A DNA stretch of 64,000 bases from Raoultibacter massiliensis. Lineage in GTDB: Bacteria; Actinomycetota; Coriobacteriia; Coriobacteriales; Eggerthellaceae. The stretch is taken from positions 609,870-673,869 of the forward strand of contig NZ_LT962670.1 of NCBI RefSeq assembly GCF_900199545.1, given 5' to 3'. The stretch's first letter is position 1. Every line of letters starts with the position of its first letter. Below the pieces are notes generated by a model, which made no database searches, was not told where the DNA came from, and was given only the letters and a program-made list of their open reading frames with translations. This document shows positions 8,608 through 17,798 of this stretch, piece by piece. The position numbers were made by a program, and so were the translations under genes.

Positions 8608-11169
8608 ATGGAGCAATCCGAGCGAGGCGAAAGCCGCCGCGCAGGACGCGCTGCGACGAAGGACGTCGTGGTGCCGACCACGGTGCATGCGGTTCCCGAC
8701 AACGATATGGCAAGCGGGTCTTCCGAAACGGAAGCCGTGCGCGGCGATCAGGCCGATGCGGCTAAGAAAAAACCCCGTAAAGAAAAAGAAGAGCTTATCG
8801 GAGAGCCCGCTAAGGCGAACAAGGCGGCCGCAGGCGAAGCCGATGGAGAGCTGCTCGGCCGTGCGCGCGCGACCGAAAAGAGCTTCGCCCCCGAAGCCAA
8901 GGCAGATCGCAAACGCGCCGAAACGCCCGAGATGCGGTTCGCCGAGCTCAGGCGCCAAACGTCGGCGTACATGAACGAACCCGACGAGGAGATGCTCGAA
9001 AAAGCGTTTCTGTTCGCGCGCGATGCACATGCGGGCCAGTGCCGCAAAAGCGGCGAGCCGTTCATCGCCCATCCGGTAGAGGTTGCGCTTATCCTCGCCG
9101 ATCTGCGGATGGACGTCGAATCGATCTGCGCGGCGCTTCTGCATGACACGGTCGAGGATACCGACGTTTCGAGCGAGCAGGTCGCCGAACAGTTCAACCC
9201 GCAAATCGCCCAGCTTGTCGATGGGGTGACCAAGATCACCCGTATCGAAGTCGAGAGCCTCTCCGACGAGCAGGCTCAGACCATCCGCAAGATGTTCGTT
9301 GCTATGAACAAGGACATCCGCGTGATCGTGATCAAGCTTGCCGACCGTCTGCACAACATGCGCACGCTTTCGGCCTTGAAAGAGGATCGCCGCATCTTCA
9401 AATCGCGCGAAACGCTTGAGATCTACGCGCCGATCGCGCATCGTTTGGGCATCAACTCCATCAAGTGGGAGCTCGAGGACCTCGCGTTTTACTATCTTGA
9501 GCCGAACAAGTTCAAGCAGGTGTCGCGCATGGTTACCGAAAGCCGCGAAGAGCGTGAGAACTACCTCGAGCAGATCATCGACATCCTCCACGAAGAACTC
9601 GACAAGGTGAACGTCCAATCGCAGATCATGGGCAGGCCGAAGCACCTGTACTCTATCTATCAGAAGATGACGAAGAAGGGCAAGGGCTTTTCGGAGATAT
9701 ACGATCTCATTGCCGTGCGCGTGATCGTGAAATCGGTGAAGGATTGCTATTCGGCGCTCGGTGCAGTGCATACGCTCTGGCATCCGATGCCGGGTCGCTT
9801 CAAAGACTATATAGCCATGCCGAAGTTCAACATGTACCAAAGCCTCCACACCACGGTCATCGGTCCCGCGGGCCGTCCGCTCGAAGTGCAGATCCGCACC
9901 GAAGACATGCATCGTACGAGCGAGTACGGCGTCGCCGCCCATTGGCGCTACAAAGAGAAGGGCGGCAAGGGCGATATGGGCCTCGACCAGCAGCTCGCAT
10001 GGCTGCGTCAGATGGTCGATTGGCAGGACGAAACCAAGGATTCGCGCGAATTCCTTAAATCGCTCAAGGTCGACCTTGCTCCCAACGAGGTGTTCGTGTT
10101 CACACCGAAAGGCGAGGTCATGAGTTTGCGGGCAGGTTCGACACCGGTGGATTTCGCCTATGCGATCCACACCGAGGTGGGCAACCATTGCGTGGGGGCG
10201 AAGGTGAACGGCTCGATCGTGCCCCTCACCTACGAACTGCAGCTCGGGGATCGCGTCGAGATCCTCACGCAGAAGAGCGCAAGCCCTTCGCGCGACTGGC
10301 TCAACGTGGTGAAGACGCCGTCGGCTCGCAGCAAGATCCGCTCGTACTTTTCGCGGATCAGCCGCTCCGACGATTTGCAGACCGGTCGCGACAAGCTGAC
10401 GCGCGAGATGCGCAAGCACGGTTTGGGAATCTCGAGCGCCCAGAGCATGCGCGCCGTCAAGACGGTCTCCGAACATTTGGGCTACAACGATCCCGACGAT
10501 ATGCTCGTCCAGATAGGCACGAACAAGGAAAGCGCCACGCATGTGGCGAACCGCCTGCTGAAGATTCTCGTCGACCGCGCCGAAAAGGATGCCGAAACCC
10601 CCGGTCTTGGTTCGTCGGACATGTCGACGGGCAAGCTTCCTCCCATGCTCACAAGCGTGAAGCGCCCCAAGAAACACGAGGCGCACACCTCCAACGGTAT
10701 CGTGGTGAAGGGTATCGACGATGTGCTCGTGCGTCTGTCTCGGTGCTGCAACCCGGTGCCGGGCGATGATATCCTCGGGTTCGTGACGCGGGGACGCGGC
10801 GTTTCGGTGCATCGGGCCGATTGCCCCAATGCCGTCGATCTCATGCAACACCCCGAACGCATCATCGAAGTATCGTGGGAAAACGCACCGACGCAGAACG
10901 CATCGTACAAGGTCGAGGTTTTCATCGAAGCGCTTGATCGCATGAACCTGCTTCGCGATGTTACGGTGGTGCTTGCCGATATGGGGGCTAACGTCCTTTC
11001 GTGCACGACTGCCTCGCATCGAGACGGAATGGTGGAGATGCGCTTCTTGTTCCAGGTATCCGATATCTCCTACATCGACAAGATCACAACGAAGCTGCGC
11101 GGCGTAGGGGGCGTATTCGATGCGCGCCGCATGCTTCCCGGTGAAACCTCCCGTAAGAAAGGGAAATAG
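8608..11169 (+). CDS. rel: RelA/SpoT-family bifunctional (p)ppGpp synthetase/hydrolase
   Basis: An 853-residue stringent-response enzyme. Domains in order: a charged, probably disordered N-terminal extension of roughly 110 residues; an HD hydrolase domain with HDTVEDT near residue 181; a synthetase domain (KGFSEIYDLIAVRVIV, then KDYIAMPKFNMYQSLHT); a TGS domain (VFVFTPKGEV); and a C-terminal zinc-finger/ACT region (RCCNPVPGDD). The intact HD motif supports both synthesis and hydrolysis. GGAAGGGAGG precedes the ATG. It lies 16 bases after recJ and one base before the next gene, so the three are probably one operon. Confidence 0.95.
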   Translation: MEQSERGESRRAGRAATKDVVVPTTVHAVPDNDMASGSSETEAVRGDQADAAKKKPRKEKEELIGEPAKANKAAAGEADGELLGRARATEKSFAPEAKADRKRAETPEMRFAELRRQTSAYMNEPDEEMLEKAFLFARDAHAGQCRKSGEPFIAHPVEVALILADLRMDVESICAALLHDTVEDTDVSSEQVAEQFNPQIAQLVDGVTKITRIEVESLSDEQAQTIRKMFVAMNKDIRVIVIKLADRLHNMRTLSALKEDRRIFKSRETLEIYAPIAHRLGINSIKWELEDLAFYYLEPNKFKQVSRMVTESREERENYLEQIIDILHEELDKVNVQSQIMGRPKHLYSIYQKMTKKGKGFSEIYDLIAVRVIVKSVKDCYSALGAVHTLWHPMPGRFKDYIAMPKFNMYQSLHTTVIGPAGRPLEVQIRTEDMHRTSEYGVAAHWRYKEKGGKGDMGLDQQLAWLRQMVDWQDETKDSREFLKSLKVDLAPNEVFVFTPKGEVMSLRAGSTPVDFAYAIHTEVGNHCVGAKVNGSIVPLTYELQLGDRVEILTQKSASPSRDWLNVVKTPSARSKIRSYFSRISRSDDLQTGRDKLTREMRKHGLGISSAQSMRAVKTVSEHLGYNDPDDMLVQIGTNKESATHVANRLLKILVDRAEKDAETPGLGSSDMSTGKLPPMLTSVKRPKKHEAHTSNGIVVKGIDDVLVRLSRCCNPVPGDDILGFVTRGRGVSVHRADCPNAVDLMQHPERIIEVSWENAPTQNASYKVEVFIEALDRMNLLRDVTVVLADMGANVLSCTTASHRDGMVEMRFLFQVSDISYIDKITTKLRGVGGVFDARRMLPGETSRKKGK

Positions 11170-11170
11170 C

Positions 11171-11836
11171 ATGTCCGATAGGTATAAGGTGAACAGGGGC
11201 TGCGTTGACATCGAGTTTCTCGTGTTGGGCATGCTTTCGAACAACACGTACATCATAGGCGACGGCAAGGCGACGATGGTCGTCGATCCGAGCTGCCACG
11301 CCGACGAGATCCTCGAGGCGCTCGGCGAAAGAAAGCTCGATGCCATCGTGCTGACGCATCATCACTACGATCATGTGGGAGCCGCTCGCGAACTCAAGGA
11401 TGCAACGGGCGCTACCGTTATCTCGTCGGTCATCGACGCCCCCTTGATCGAAGAGGGCAGCCCCGCGCTCGGCAGCGGCCGGCGGATGACGCCGTGTCCT
11501 GTCGATAGCTTGGTCGAAGACGGCGATATCGTTCAAATCGGCGATATGGCCTGGAAGATCATCATGACGCCGGGCCACACCAAAGGAAGCATGTGCCTGT
11601 TCATCGATCCCCGCTTCGGCAACCATCCCGAAAACGAGCCGGTGCTCCTCTCGGGCGATACGCTGTTCTGCGCTTCGATCGGGCGAACCGATTTCGAAGG
11701 CGGCAGCATGGAGGATATGCGCGCATCGCTCAAGCGCCTGGCTTTTCTCCCCGACGAAACGCTTGTCCTGCCCGGACACAACGACCTTACGACCATCGGC
11801 GCCGAGCGCAAGCGGATTTTCGCCCAGTTCGCGTAG
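11171..11836 (+). CDS. Metallo-beta-lactamase-fold hydrolase (glyoxalase II-like)
   Basis: A 221-residue MBL-fold protein. The metal-binding motif is THHHYDHVG, with further ligand regions TPGHTKGSM, SGDTLFC and a final histidine in PGHNDL. This pattern fits the glyoxalase II / YcbL group of small hydrolases acting on thioesters. It starts one base after rel ends, so it is translationally linked to it, an arrangement seen in Gram-positive bacteria. A strong terminator follows. Confidence 0.9.
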   Translation: MSDRYKVNRGCVDIEFLVLGMLSNNTYIIGDGKATMVVDPSCHADEILEALGERKLDAIVLTHHHYDHVGAARELKDATGATVISSVIDAPLIEEGSPALGSGRRMTPCPVDSLVEDGDIVQIGDMAWKIIMTPGHTKGSMCLFIDPRFGNHPENEPVLLSGDTLFCASIGRTDFEGGSMEDMRASLKRLAFLPDETLVLPGHNDLTTIGAERKRIFAQFA

Positions 11837-11972
11837 GAGCTTCGAGGCGGGGCTCGATCCGTATGGCTTTCGGGAGGCGTCGGCCGTTCGCCTTTCGGGC
11901 GATTTCCGTTGTCTCGATGCGCGGCAACGACGACCGGATGGATAATCGACTTTACGAGAATTTTACACAACG

Positions 11973-12015
11973 GGCCGCCTTCCCGCGAAAAAGCGGGGCA
12001 TGCGGCCTTTTTCTT
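11973..12015 (+). terminator. Intrinsic terminator after the rel operon
   Basis: GGCCGC and TCCCGC pair with GCGGGG and GCGGCC across a GAAAAA loop, and the hairpin is followed by TTTTTC. It ends the recJ-rel-hydrolase transcript before pit. Confidence 0.85.
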
Positions 12016-12091
12016 TGTAAAAGATACGTTAAACTTATCCCTTGTCTGTGCCATGCCCAGATGCGGTTTAAACATCGTCGGAAGGTCACAC

Positions 12092-13144
12092 GTGGTCATT
12101 GAATGGGGTGTATTCCTCACCGAGCTCATGTCCAATCCCGCCTTGGTCGCGGTTACCCTTTTGAACATCGGCGTCATCGTAGTCAACGGCGCAACCGATG
12201 CGCCCAACGCCATCGCGACGGTCGTGTCGACTCGTTGCATGTCGGCGAAGGCTGCCATCATCATGGCGGCCGTCTGCAACTTCTTCGGGCTTTTAGTCAT
12301 CACGCTCGTCTCATCCGCCGTCGCCAACACGATATTCCACATGGTTGATTTCGGGGGAGACCATCATGCGGCGCTCATCGCGCTCATGGCCGCCATGGTT
12401 GCCATCATCGTGTGGGGTGCGGCGGCGTGGTTCTTCGGCATCCCCACAAGTCAGAGCCATTCGCTGATCGCCGGTCTTACCGGCGCGGCGATCGCGCTGC
12501 AGGGAGGCCTCTCCGGCATCAACGGCGCAGAGTGGATGAAGGTTATCTACGGCATCCTCTTGTCGACGTTCATGGGCTTCGGCTTCGGATGGCTGTGCGC
12601 CAAGATCATCGCCAAATGCTGTTCGGGAGCGGATCGGCAGAAATCCGACCATGTGTTCAAATGGGCCCAGATCATCGCAGGCGCAGGCGTAGCGTTCATG
12701 CACGGCGCGCAGGATGGGCAGAAGTTCATGGGCGTTTTCGTGCTTGCCATCACCCTTGCAACGGGCATCGGCCAAGCCGATCAGATGATCCTGCCGATCT
12801 GGCTGATGGTTTTCTGCGCGCTCAACATGGGCCTTGGAACCGCCATCGGCGGCAAGAAGATCATCAAGAGCGTTGGCATGGACATGGTCAAAATGGAGAA
12901 GTACCAGGGCTTTGCAGCAAGCTTCGCCGCGACGATCTGCCTCATCATCTCAACGTTCGGCGGTCTGCCGGTTTCCACGACGCACACCAAGACCACGGCC
13001 ATCATGGGCGTGGGAGCCGCCAAGCGCAAAAGCGCGGTGAAGTGGGGCGTGGCGGTCGATATGGTTAAAACCTGGGTGCTGACGTTTCCGGGCTGCGGGT
13101 TGCTCGGTTTTCTCTGCGCCAAGCTATTCCTCATGATTGCGTAA
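12092..13144 (+). CDS. pit: PiT-family inorganic phosphate permease
   Basis: A 350-residue membrane protein with two PHO4 repeats: NGATDAPNAIATVVSTR in the N-terminal half and FMHGAQDGQKFMGV in the C-terminal half, plus SQSHSLIAGLTGA and GGLPVSTTHTKTTAIMG, the paired signatures of PiT phosphate/cation symporters. The GTG at 12092 with GGAAGG six to seven bases upstream is the best start; the frame is open further upstream but through the terminator. Followed ten bases later by its usual DUF47 partner. Confidence 0.94.
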   Translation: MVIEWGVFLTELMSNPALVAVTLLNIGVIVVNGATDAPNAIATVVSTRCMSAKAAIIMAAVCNFFGLLVITLVSSAVANTIFHMVDFGGDHHAALIALMAAMVAIIVWGAAAWFFGIPTSQSHSLIAGLTGAAIALQGGLSGINGAEWMKVIYGILLSTFMGFGFGWLCAKIIAKCCSGADRQKSDHVFKWAQIIAGAGVAFMHGAQDGQKFMGVFVLAITLATGIGQADQMILPIWLMVFCALNMGLGTAIGGKKIIKSVGMDMVKMEKYQGFAASFAATICLIISTFGGLPVSTTHTKTTAIMGVGAAKRKSAVKWGVAVDMVKTWVLTFPGCGLLGFLCAKLFLMIA

Positions 13145-13154
13145 GGAGCGACTG

Positions 13155-13787
13155 ATGGGCAAGAAGAGCAAGAAGTTCGATTATTTCGAGGCGTTCGAGC
13201 GCCAGACCGCGCTTGCGGTCAAGGAGTCGGAACTCCTCATCGAAGCCATCGAGAATTTCACAACGGCCGAGGCCATCAAGGACATCATGCCGCGTGCTCA
13301 GGATATCGAGCACGAAGGCGACGAGATCAGCCATGACATGTATACGGCTATCGCGACCGATTTCATCACTCCCATCGAGCGCGAGGACATCATCTCGCTC
13401 ACGCAGTACCTCGACGACATCGTCGATTACATCGAAGACGTGCTTCAGCGCTTCTACATGTACGACATCCACTTCATGCATGACCGGGCGCTTGAGTTCG
13501 CTCAGCTCATCAACAAGAGCTGCAAGGCGCTCGACCATGCGATGGAGGATTTCCGCGACTTCAAGAAATCCAAGACGTTCAAGCAGTCCATCATCGATGT
13601 GAACAGCTACGAGGAAGAGGCCGATGATTTCTACATGGCTACGATCCGCGAGCTGCACACGAAGGATCGTGACAACGCGCTGCGTGTGCTCATCTGGTCG
13701 CAGGTGTTCGCCCGCATGGAAAAAGTCACGGATGCCTGCGAGCATGCGGCCGACACCATGCGCACGATCATGCTAAAGAACTCGTAA
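13155..13787 (+). CDS. DUF47 / PhoU-like phosphate transport accessory protein
   Basis: A 210-residue, mostly helical protein with the PhoU/DUF47 features: an acidic helix AQDIEHEGDEISHDMY and EREDIISLTQYLDDIVDYIE, matching metal-binding PhoU-type bundles. Proteins of this family are encoded beside pit genes and are thought to regulate the permease. AAGGAG lies just before the ATG at 13155. Same operon as pit. Confidence 0.93.
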   Translation: MGKKSKKFDYFEAFERQTALAVKESELLIEAIENFTTAEAIKDIMPRAQDIEHEGDEISHDMYTAIATDFITPIEREDIISLTQYLDDIVDYIEDVLQRFYMYDIHFMHDRALEFAQLINKSCKALDHAMEDFRDFKKSKTFKQSIIDVNSYEEEADDFYMATIRELHTKDRDNALRVLIWSQVFARMEKVTDACEHAADTMRTIMLKNS

Positions 13788-13873
13788 CAGGTCTCAGCAC
13801 TTACGAAAGGCGCAGGGGGCGACAGTCGTTCCGCTTGAGGCACGGCGCGCTCATTCCAATCGATCGAACGTTT

Positions 13874-13899
13874 CCACCGGCTTCGGCCGGTGGTTTGCT
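13874..13899 (+). terminator. Terminator after pit-DUF47
   Basis: A perfect 8-bp stem CCACCGGC / GCCGGTGG with a TTCG tetraloop, followed by TTTGCT. The T-run is short but the stem is strong. It may serve both the pit operon and the converging minus-strand gene. Confidence 0.75.
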
Positions 13900-13925
13900 G
13901 TGCGCTCGGATCTCGGATCCCGTTG

Positions 13926-14882
13926 CTATTCGTTTAGCGTGCGGTCGTTCGATGTGCGGGGGTCGGGCGTTTGCGGTTCGAAGGGGTCTTTCGGCTCGGC
14001 AGCCGTCTCTTCTCGGATTTCGGAGAGGTCTTTGACGAGTATCCGATCGCTCGGATCGCTTGGCTGCGACGCTTGCTCGAGGTCGGGTTTGCGCTTTCGT
14101 ATTCGGATGAGCCTGCCGCTTGCCTGCAGCTCCTTTTCCTTTTCGCGTTCGATCTTGCCCTTCGGGGGCTTTACGCGGCGCGCTACGCTTTTCACCGGTC
14201 TGGCGACGGCCTTGGTGACCACATCGGAATAGTCGCGCGGCGGTTTCGTTCGCCACCCGAAGAGCAGCGAGGCGTAACGCAGGATGAGCACGAGGGCTAC
14301 GCATGCGAACGGCGCCCATTGGTCGAGCATATGGCTAAGCGAAGAGAGCTGTTCGGGTAGGTGGTTCTGCTTCATGAGCGCGAACGCGGTGGAGCCGATG
14401 AGCGCAGCCGAGCCGTAGAGCGTTCCCGCCTGGAACGCTTCGGGTTCTCGGTTCATGAAAACGTCGCGCATGATGCCGCCGCCGACGGCGGTGATGGTTC
14501 CCAGGATGATCGAGGGGATGATGTCGAGTCCGGCTGAGAGGCCCTTGCCCACGCTGATGACCGCCCAGAGCGCAACCGAGATGTTGTCGAGCAAATCGAC
14601 GATGGGATCGAGGTAGGTGGCGAGCTTGCCGAAATAGAACACCACGACGCCGGCTATTGCGCAGGCCAAGATGAGCGTCGGCTTCTGAAACGCGTAGATG
14701 CCGTAGTTCTGAAGCAGCACATCGCGGATCACGCCTCCGAGCAAGCCGCAGGTGCAGGCTATGCAGACGGTGCCGAATATGTCGTAGCGCGCCCGCACGG
14801 CGCTCATGGCGCCCGAAAGGCCGCCGGTTAGTGCGGCGGCCAGCTCGAGCCAGAACGGTACGGCGAGGACGGTTTCGAGCAT
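13926..14882 (-). CDS. TRIC/UPF0126-family membrane channel protein with long charged tail
   Basis: A 318-residue protein. The first 200 residues contain two repeats of the UPF0126 (YadS/TRIC) domain, each with a glycine-rich ending: TCGLLGGVIRDVLL and TAVGGGIMRDVFM. Prokaryotic TRIC proteins form trimeric cation channels. About 120 further residues form a lysine/arginine-rich then acidic, probably disordered cytoplasmic tail not part of the family core. The gene starts 4 bases after the stop of the PLC-like gene, so the two are co-transcribed. Confidence 0.87.
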   Translation of the reverse strand: MLETVLAVPFWLELAAALTGGLSGAMSAVRARYDIFGTVCIACTCGLLGGVIRDVLLQNYGIYAFQKPTLILACAIAGVVVFYFGKLATYLDPIVDLLDNISVALWAVISVGKGLSAGLDIIPSIILGTITAVGGGIMRDVFMNREPEAFQAGTLYGSAALIGSTAFALMKQNHLPEQLSSLSHMLDQWAPFACVALVLILRYASLLFGWRTKPPRDYSDVVTKAVARPVKSVARRVKPPKGKIEREKEKELQASGRLIRIRKRKPDLEQASQPSDPSDRILVKDLSEIREETAAEPKDPFEPQTPDPRTSNDRTLNE

Positions 14883-14886
14883 GGCG

Positions 14887-15849
14887 CTATTCGTCGTCTA
14901 CGATGACGAGCGTGGCGGTTGTCGGCTCGCCCGAGAAATCGAGGTCGTTCGTGATGGCCCGGGAGCCTTCCGCATTGAAGCCTTTCGCGGCGAACGCGGC
15001 GATGTTGCCCTTCGCTTTTTCGCGGGCGTTTTCGAATATCTCCCAGAATCCCAGATCGCTCGTCTCTCCAGTGAAGGGGTTTTCCCAGGTGGCTCGCTCG
15101 TGGTTGTCGAACTGGCTTTCCGTGATTTCGAGGGGGCGATGGCTCATCGAGCGGTAGAACGAATAGGGGCGCACAAGCTCCTCGATGCGGCTGATGACGG
15201 TCCGCTTGCTGCCGGTGGGCGAGTAGAAGAGCCCCTGGACGAAGCGGAAGCTGCGAACGGCAGTAGCGAACATGTCCGAGGGAATGAACAGGCCGTACAC
15301 CGTCATGGCCGCATAGGCGTACATCTTCGAAATCGTTTCGAGGGCAAAATCGCTCGCTTTGAGGATTTCGACGGAAGGGTTGAACGAGGCTATGGTCTGA
15401 TGGCGAACGGTGAAGAGCACCATTTCGTCGAACTCGCTTTCGATCGTGCCGTGGACCTCGTGGCCGTCTTCGCGGGAGAGGCCGTCGATGCCCGCATCGC
15501 AAATCGCATATTGCTGCGCGAACACGAGCGGGTGCATCGACGAGTCGAGCGTGTAGTGGCATAGGAATCCGAGCGCGTAGGCGCGCCCGACGGGGTATTC
15601 GTCTTCGGAAAGCACGGAAAGGGAATCCTTGAAGGCGGCGATGAGCTCGGTGGGCTTGACGCTGTGCATGGTCGAACCAAGCTGGTTGAACTCGCGCAGG
15701 CTCGGGTTGATAACGGTGTAGAACAGCGGGTCGGGACCCTGGTTCCCCAGAAGAAACGCTTCGTACTCATCGCGCGTTTCGCCGATGGATGCATGCAGCT
15801 CGTGGTAGACATCCTGACCGAATGCATCGTGGGTTATGATTGCCGGCAT
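14887..15849 (-). CDS. Zinc-dependent phospholipase C-like protein
   Basis: A 320-residue protein of the PF00882 type: an N-terminal THDAFG, LLGNQGPDPLFY, and LGFLCHYTLDSSMHPLVF, which carry the histidines and aspartates expected for a trinuclear zinc site. No signal peptide is seen, so it is probably cytoplasmic and its substrate is not certain to be a phospholipid. First gene of a two-gene operon with the TRIC protein. Confidence 0.78.
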   Translation of the reverse strand: MPAIITHDAFGQDVYHELHASIGETRDEYEAFLLGNQGPDPLFYTVINPSLREFNQLGSTMHSVKPTELIAAFKDSLSVLSEDEYPVGRAYALGFLCHYTLDSSMHPLVFAQQYAICDAGIDGLSREDGHEVHGTIESEFDEMVLFTVRHQTIASFNPSVEILKASDFALETISKMYAYAAMTVYGLFIPSDMFATAVRSFRFVQGLFYSPTGSKRTVISRIEELVRPYSFYRSMSHRPLEITESQFDNHERATWENPFTGETSDLGFWEIFENAREKAKGNIAAFAAKGFNAEGSRAITNDLDFSGEPTTATLVIVDDE

Positions 15850-15960
15850 GGACGGCCTCTCATTCTTGTCATTTATTTTACTGAAGCGCCAGCCCCCATC
15901 ATATACAATTGGGAGAGAGTTGAAAACTTGCTCGTTACGCTCTTGTTGAAAGGATCACAC

Positions 15961-17190
15961 GTGGCTGCATTGAAGTTGACGAAGCAAGAGAAAAGCTGGG
16001 TTTTGTACGATGTGGGAAACTCAGCTTTTGTCTTGCTGGCTACTGCGCTTATTCCCGTGTATTTCCAAACGCTCGCCGAGCCGGGTTCCTCGGTGGTGGT
16101 GGCTTGGGGCTATGCCGAAACGGTGGCCTCCCTCTTGCTCGCGCTGCTCATGCCGATCCTGGGAAGCCTCGCCGATTTGAAGGGCAACAAGAAGAAGTTT
16201 TTCGTCGGGTGCGTGGGGACGGGCGCGGTGGCGCTTGCCGCCCTCGGTCTGCCTTCCACGGCTCTGCCGTTTCTGATCGTCTATGTGGTTGCCTCGATCA
16301 TGCTCAACGGCTCGATGGTGTTCTACGATGCGTTCTTGGTCGACGCGGCGGCAACCGATTCGCGCTATGACGAGGTGTCTTCGCAGGGTTACGCTTGGGG
16401 ATACATCGGTTCGTGCGTGCCGTTCATCGCGTCTTTGGCCATTGTTCTCGGCGGCGGCGCCATCGGCATCGACATGGCTCTCGGCATGAAGATAGCGTTC
16501 ATCATCACGGCTGTGTGGTGGGTTGCTTTCAGCATTCCGCTGATCAGGAACGTTCATCAGACCCATTTCAAAGAGCGAACGGTGCATTTGTTCAAGGATA
16601 CGTTTACCGGGCTTGTTTCCACGTTGAAGAAGATTTTCAAGGATAAGCAGCTGCGCCTGTTCATGCTTGCTTTCTTCTTCTACATCGACGGCGTCCACAC
16701 CATCATCAAGATGTCGACGAGCTACGGCACCGATCTGGGCATCGATGCGACGCAGCTCGTGCTGGCTCTGCTGGTTACCCAGTTCGTCGCCTTTCCCTCG
16801 GCTATCGTCTACGGAAGGCTTTCGGGCAAAGTGGGAACGAAGCGCATGCTGCTTGTAGGCGTGTTCGCATACCTGTGCATCACGCTGTTTGCGGCGTTCT
16901 TCCTCAAAAGCGCGGTCGAATTCTGGATTCTCGCCATTTGCGTGGGTCTGTTCCAGGGCGGCATCCAGGCGCTCTCCCGGTCGGAGTTCGGGAAGCTCAT
17001 TCCCAAAGAGCATGCCAACGAATACTACGGCTTCTTCGACATTTTCGGAAAGTATGCCGCTATCATGGGAACGTTCCTCGTATCGTTTTTCACGCAGATG
17101 ACGGGCAATCCCTCGATCGGCGTGCTGTCCATCGCCATGCTGTTCATCGTCGGCTTCATCCTGCTGTGGAGGATGCCCGAAAAGGCATAG
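15961..17190 (+). CDS. MFS transporter, UMF1 / Atg22-like
   Basis: A 409-residue transporter with twelve predicted hydrophobic segments. The N-terminus SWVLYDVGNSAF is the hallmark of the UMF1 (Atg22-like) group. GTG at 15961 is chosen because AAAGGA lies at proper spacing and the core begins directly after it; the open frame further upstream lies antisense to the PLC-like gene. Substrate unknown; relatives export amino acids or other small molecules. Confidence 0.85.
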   Translation: MAALKLTKQEKSWVLYDVGNSAFVLLATALIPVYFQTLAEPGSSVVVAWGYAETVASLLLALLMPILGSLADLKGNKKKFFVGCVGTGAVALAALGLPSTALPFLIVYVVASIMLNGSMVFYDAFLVDAAATDSRYDEVSSQGYAWGYIGSCVPFIASLAIVLGGGAIGIDMALGMKIAFIITAVWWVAFSIPLIRNVHQTHFKERTVHLFKDTFTGLVSTLKKIFKDKQLRLFMLAFFFYIDGVHTIIKMSTSYGTDLGIDATQLVLALLVTQFVAFPSAIVYGRLSGKVGTKRMLLVGVFAYLCITLFAAFFLKSAVEFWILAICVGLFQGGIQALSRSEFGKLIPKEHANEYYGFFDIFGKYAAIMGTFLVSFFTQMTGNPSIGVLSIAMLFIVGFILLWRMPEKA

Positions 17191-17798
17191 GGGTTCGCTT
17201 CCGGGCATCGAAAACGCTGGGAGACGCTGTCTGCGCCGAGCGCATCGCTTCTTGATGCGCCGATCGGAGAGGTGCGATGCCGAAGGGCATGGACGGGTGG
17301 ATTTGCTTGCGCCCCCGTTCGGGTTTTGCCGCGAGCGCGCCGCTGCCGTGCTGATATCGTGCCGCTGCCGTGCTGCCGTCGCACCGTCGTCGTTGTGCTG
17401 CTGCCGTTTCTCCGTCGCGCCGCTTGTCGACCTCTTCGCGGGAAGGCAACGCGTCCCGATGTGCACATTTTTTCCCAGATTCATACAAAGCTGTGCCGAC
17501 ATGATGCCCCGGGAAGGAGCTTCCCGATTCGTGATCAGGGAAAACGCTCTTCTGCGCATCGGTAAGCGTCTCTTGGCTTGTTTTTCGGCCTCCGGCATGT
17601 ATGATCTGCTGATTTTTGTGCATATTGACCCTCTTTCGCCGCCTTCGGCCAGCGAAAATCGGCGAACTCCCACCGTGAGCCTCGTTTTCGTCCGCTTGTC
17701 TTGGGGATTGTTCGATAATCGAAGGCCTGCGTGGGCTTGGTCCGTGTACTTTTGCTATAGTGTAGGGTCGTTGGCTTGATATTCAGAAAGACAGAGAT
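17191..17798. other. 608-base gap upstream of lysC
   Basis: No gene is supported here. The first half contains an imperfect CTG/CCG-rich patch (GCCGCTGCCGTGCTG occurs twice near 17340-17380). The middle holds the inverted-repeat element listed separately (17461-17625). A TATAGT at 17756-17761 preceded by TG may be the lysC -10, without a clear -35. Confidence 0.5.
17461..17625. repeat. Diverged copy of the 168-bp inverted-repeat element
   Basis: The left end reads GTGCACATTTTTTCCCAGAT and continues with TCATAC. The right end, in inverted orientation, starts GTATGATCTG and ends TTTTTGTGCATA. Both ends match the arms of the element at 43856-44023 (shared TGCAC, T-run, CAGATTCATAC), and total length is nearly equal (165 versus 168). 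An internal hairpin GGGAAG/CTTCCC follows TGCCCC, as in the other copy. The arms here are imperfect, so this copy looks older. Confidence 0.55.

Noticed and set aside
5298..8702. A 1134-codon open frame antisense to the recJ fusion
   Set aside because: It mirrors the third-position GC bias of the real gene, reads as arginine/histidine-rich noise and has no recognisable domain. Similar long antisense frames opposite rel (8518-11346) and the dehydratase activator (32917-35412) are rejected for the same reason.
17252..17779. A 175-codon plus-strand frame upstream of lysC
   Set aside because: No ribosome binding site, runs through the CTG/CCG-rich patch and the palindromic element, and shows no domain.
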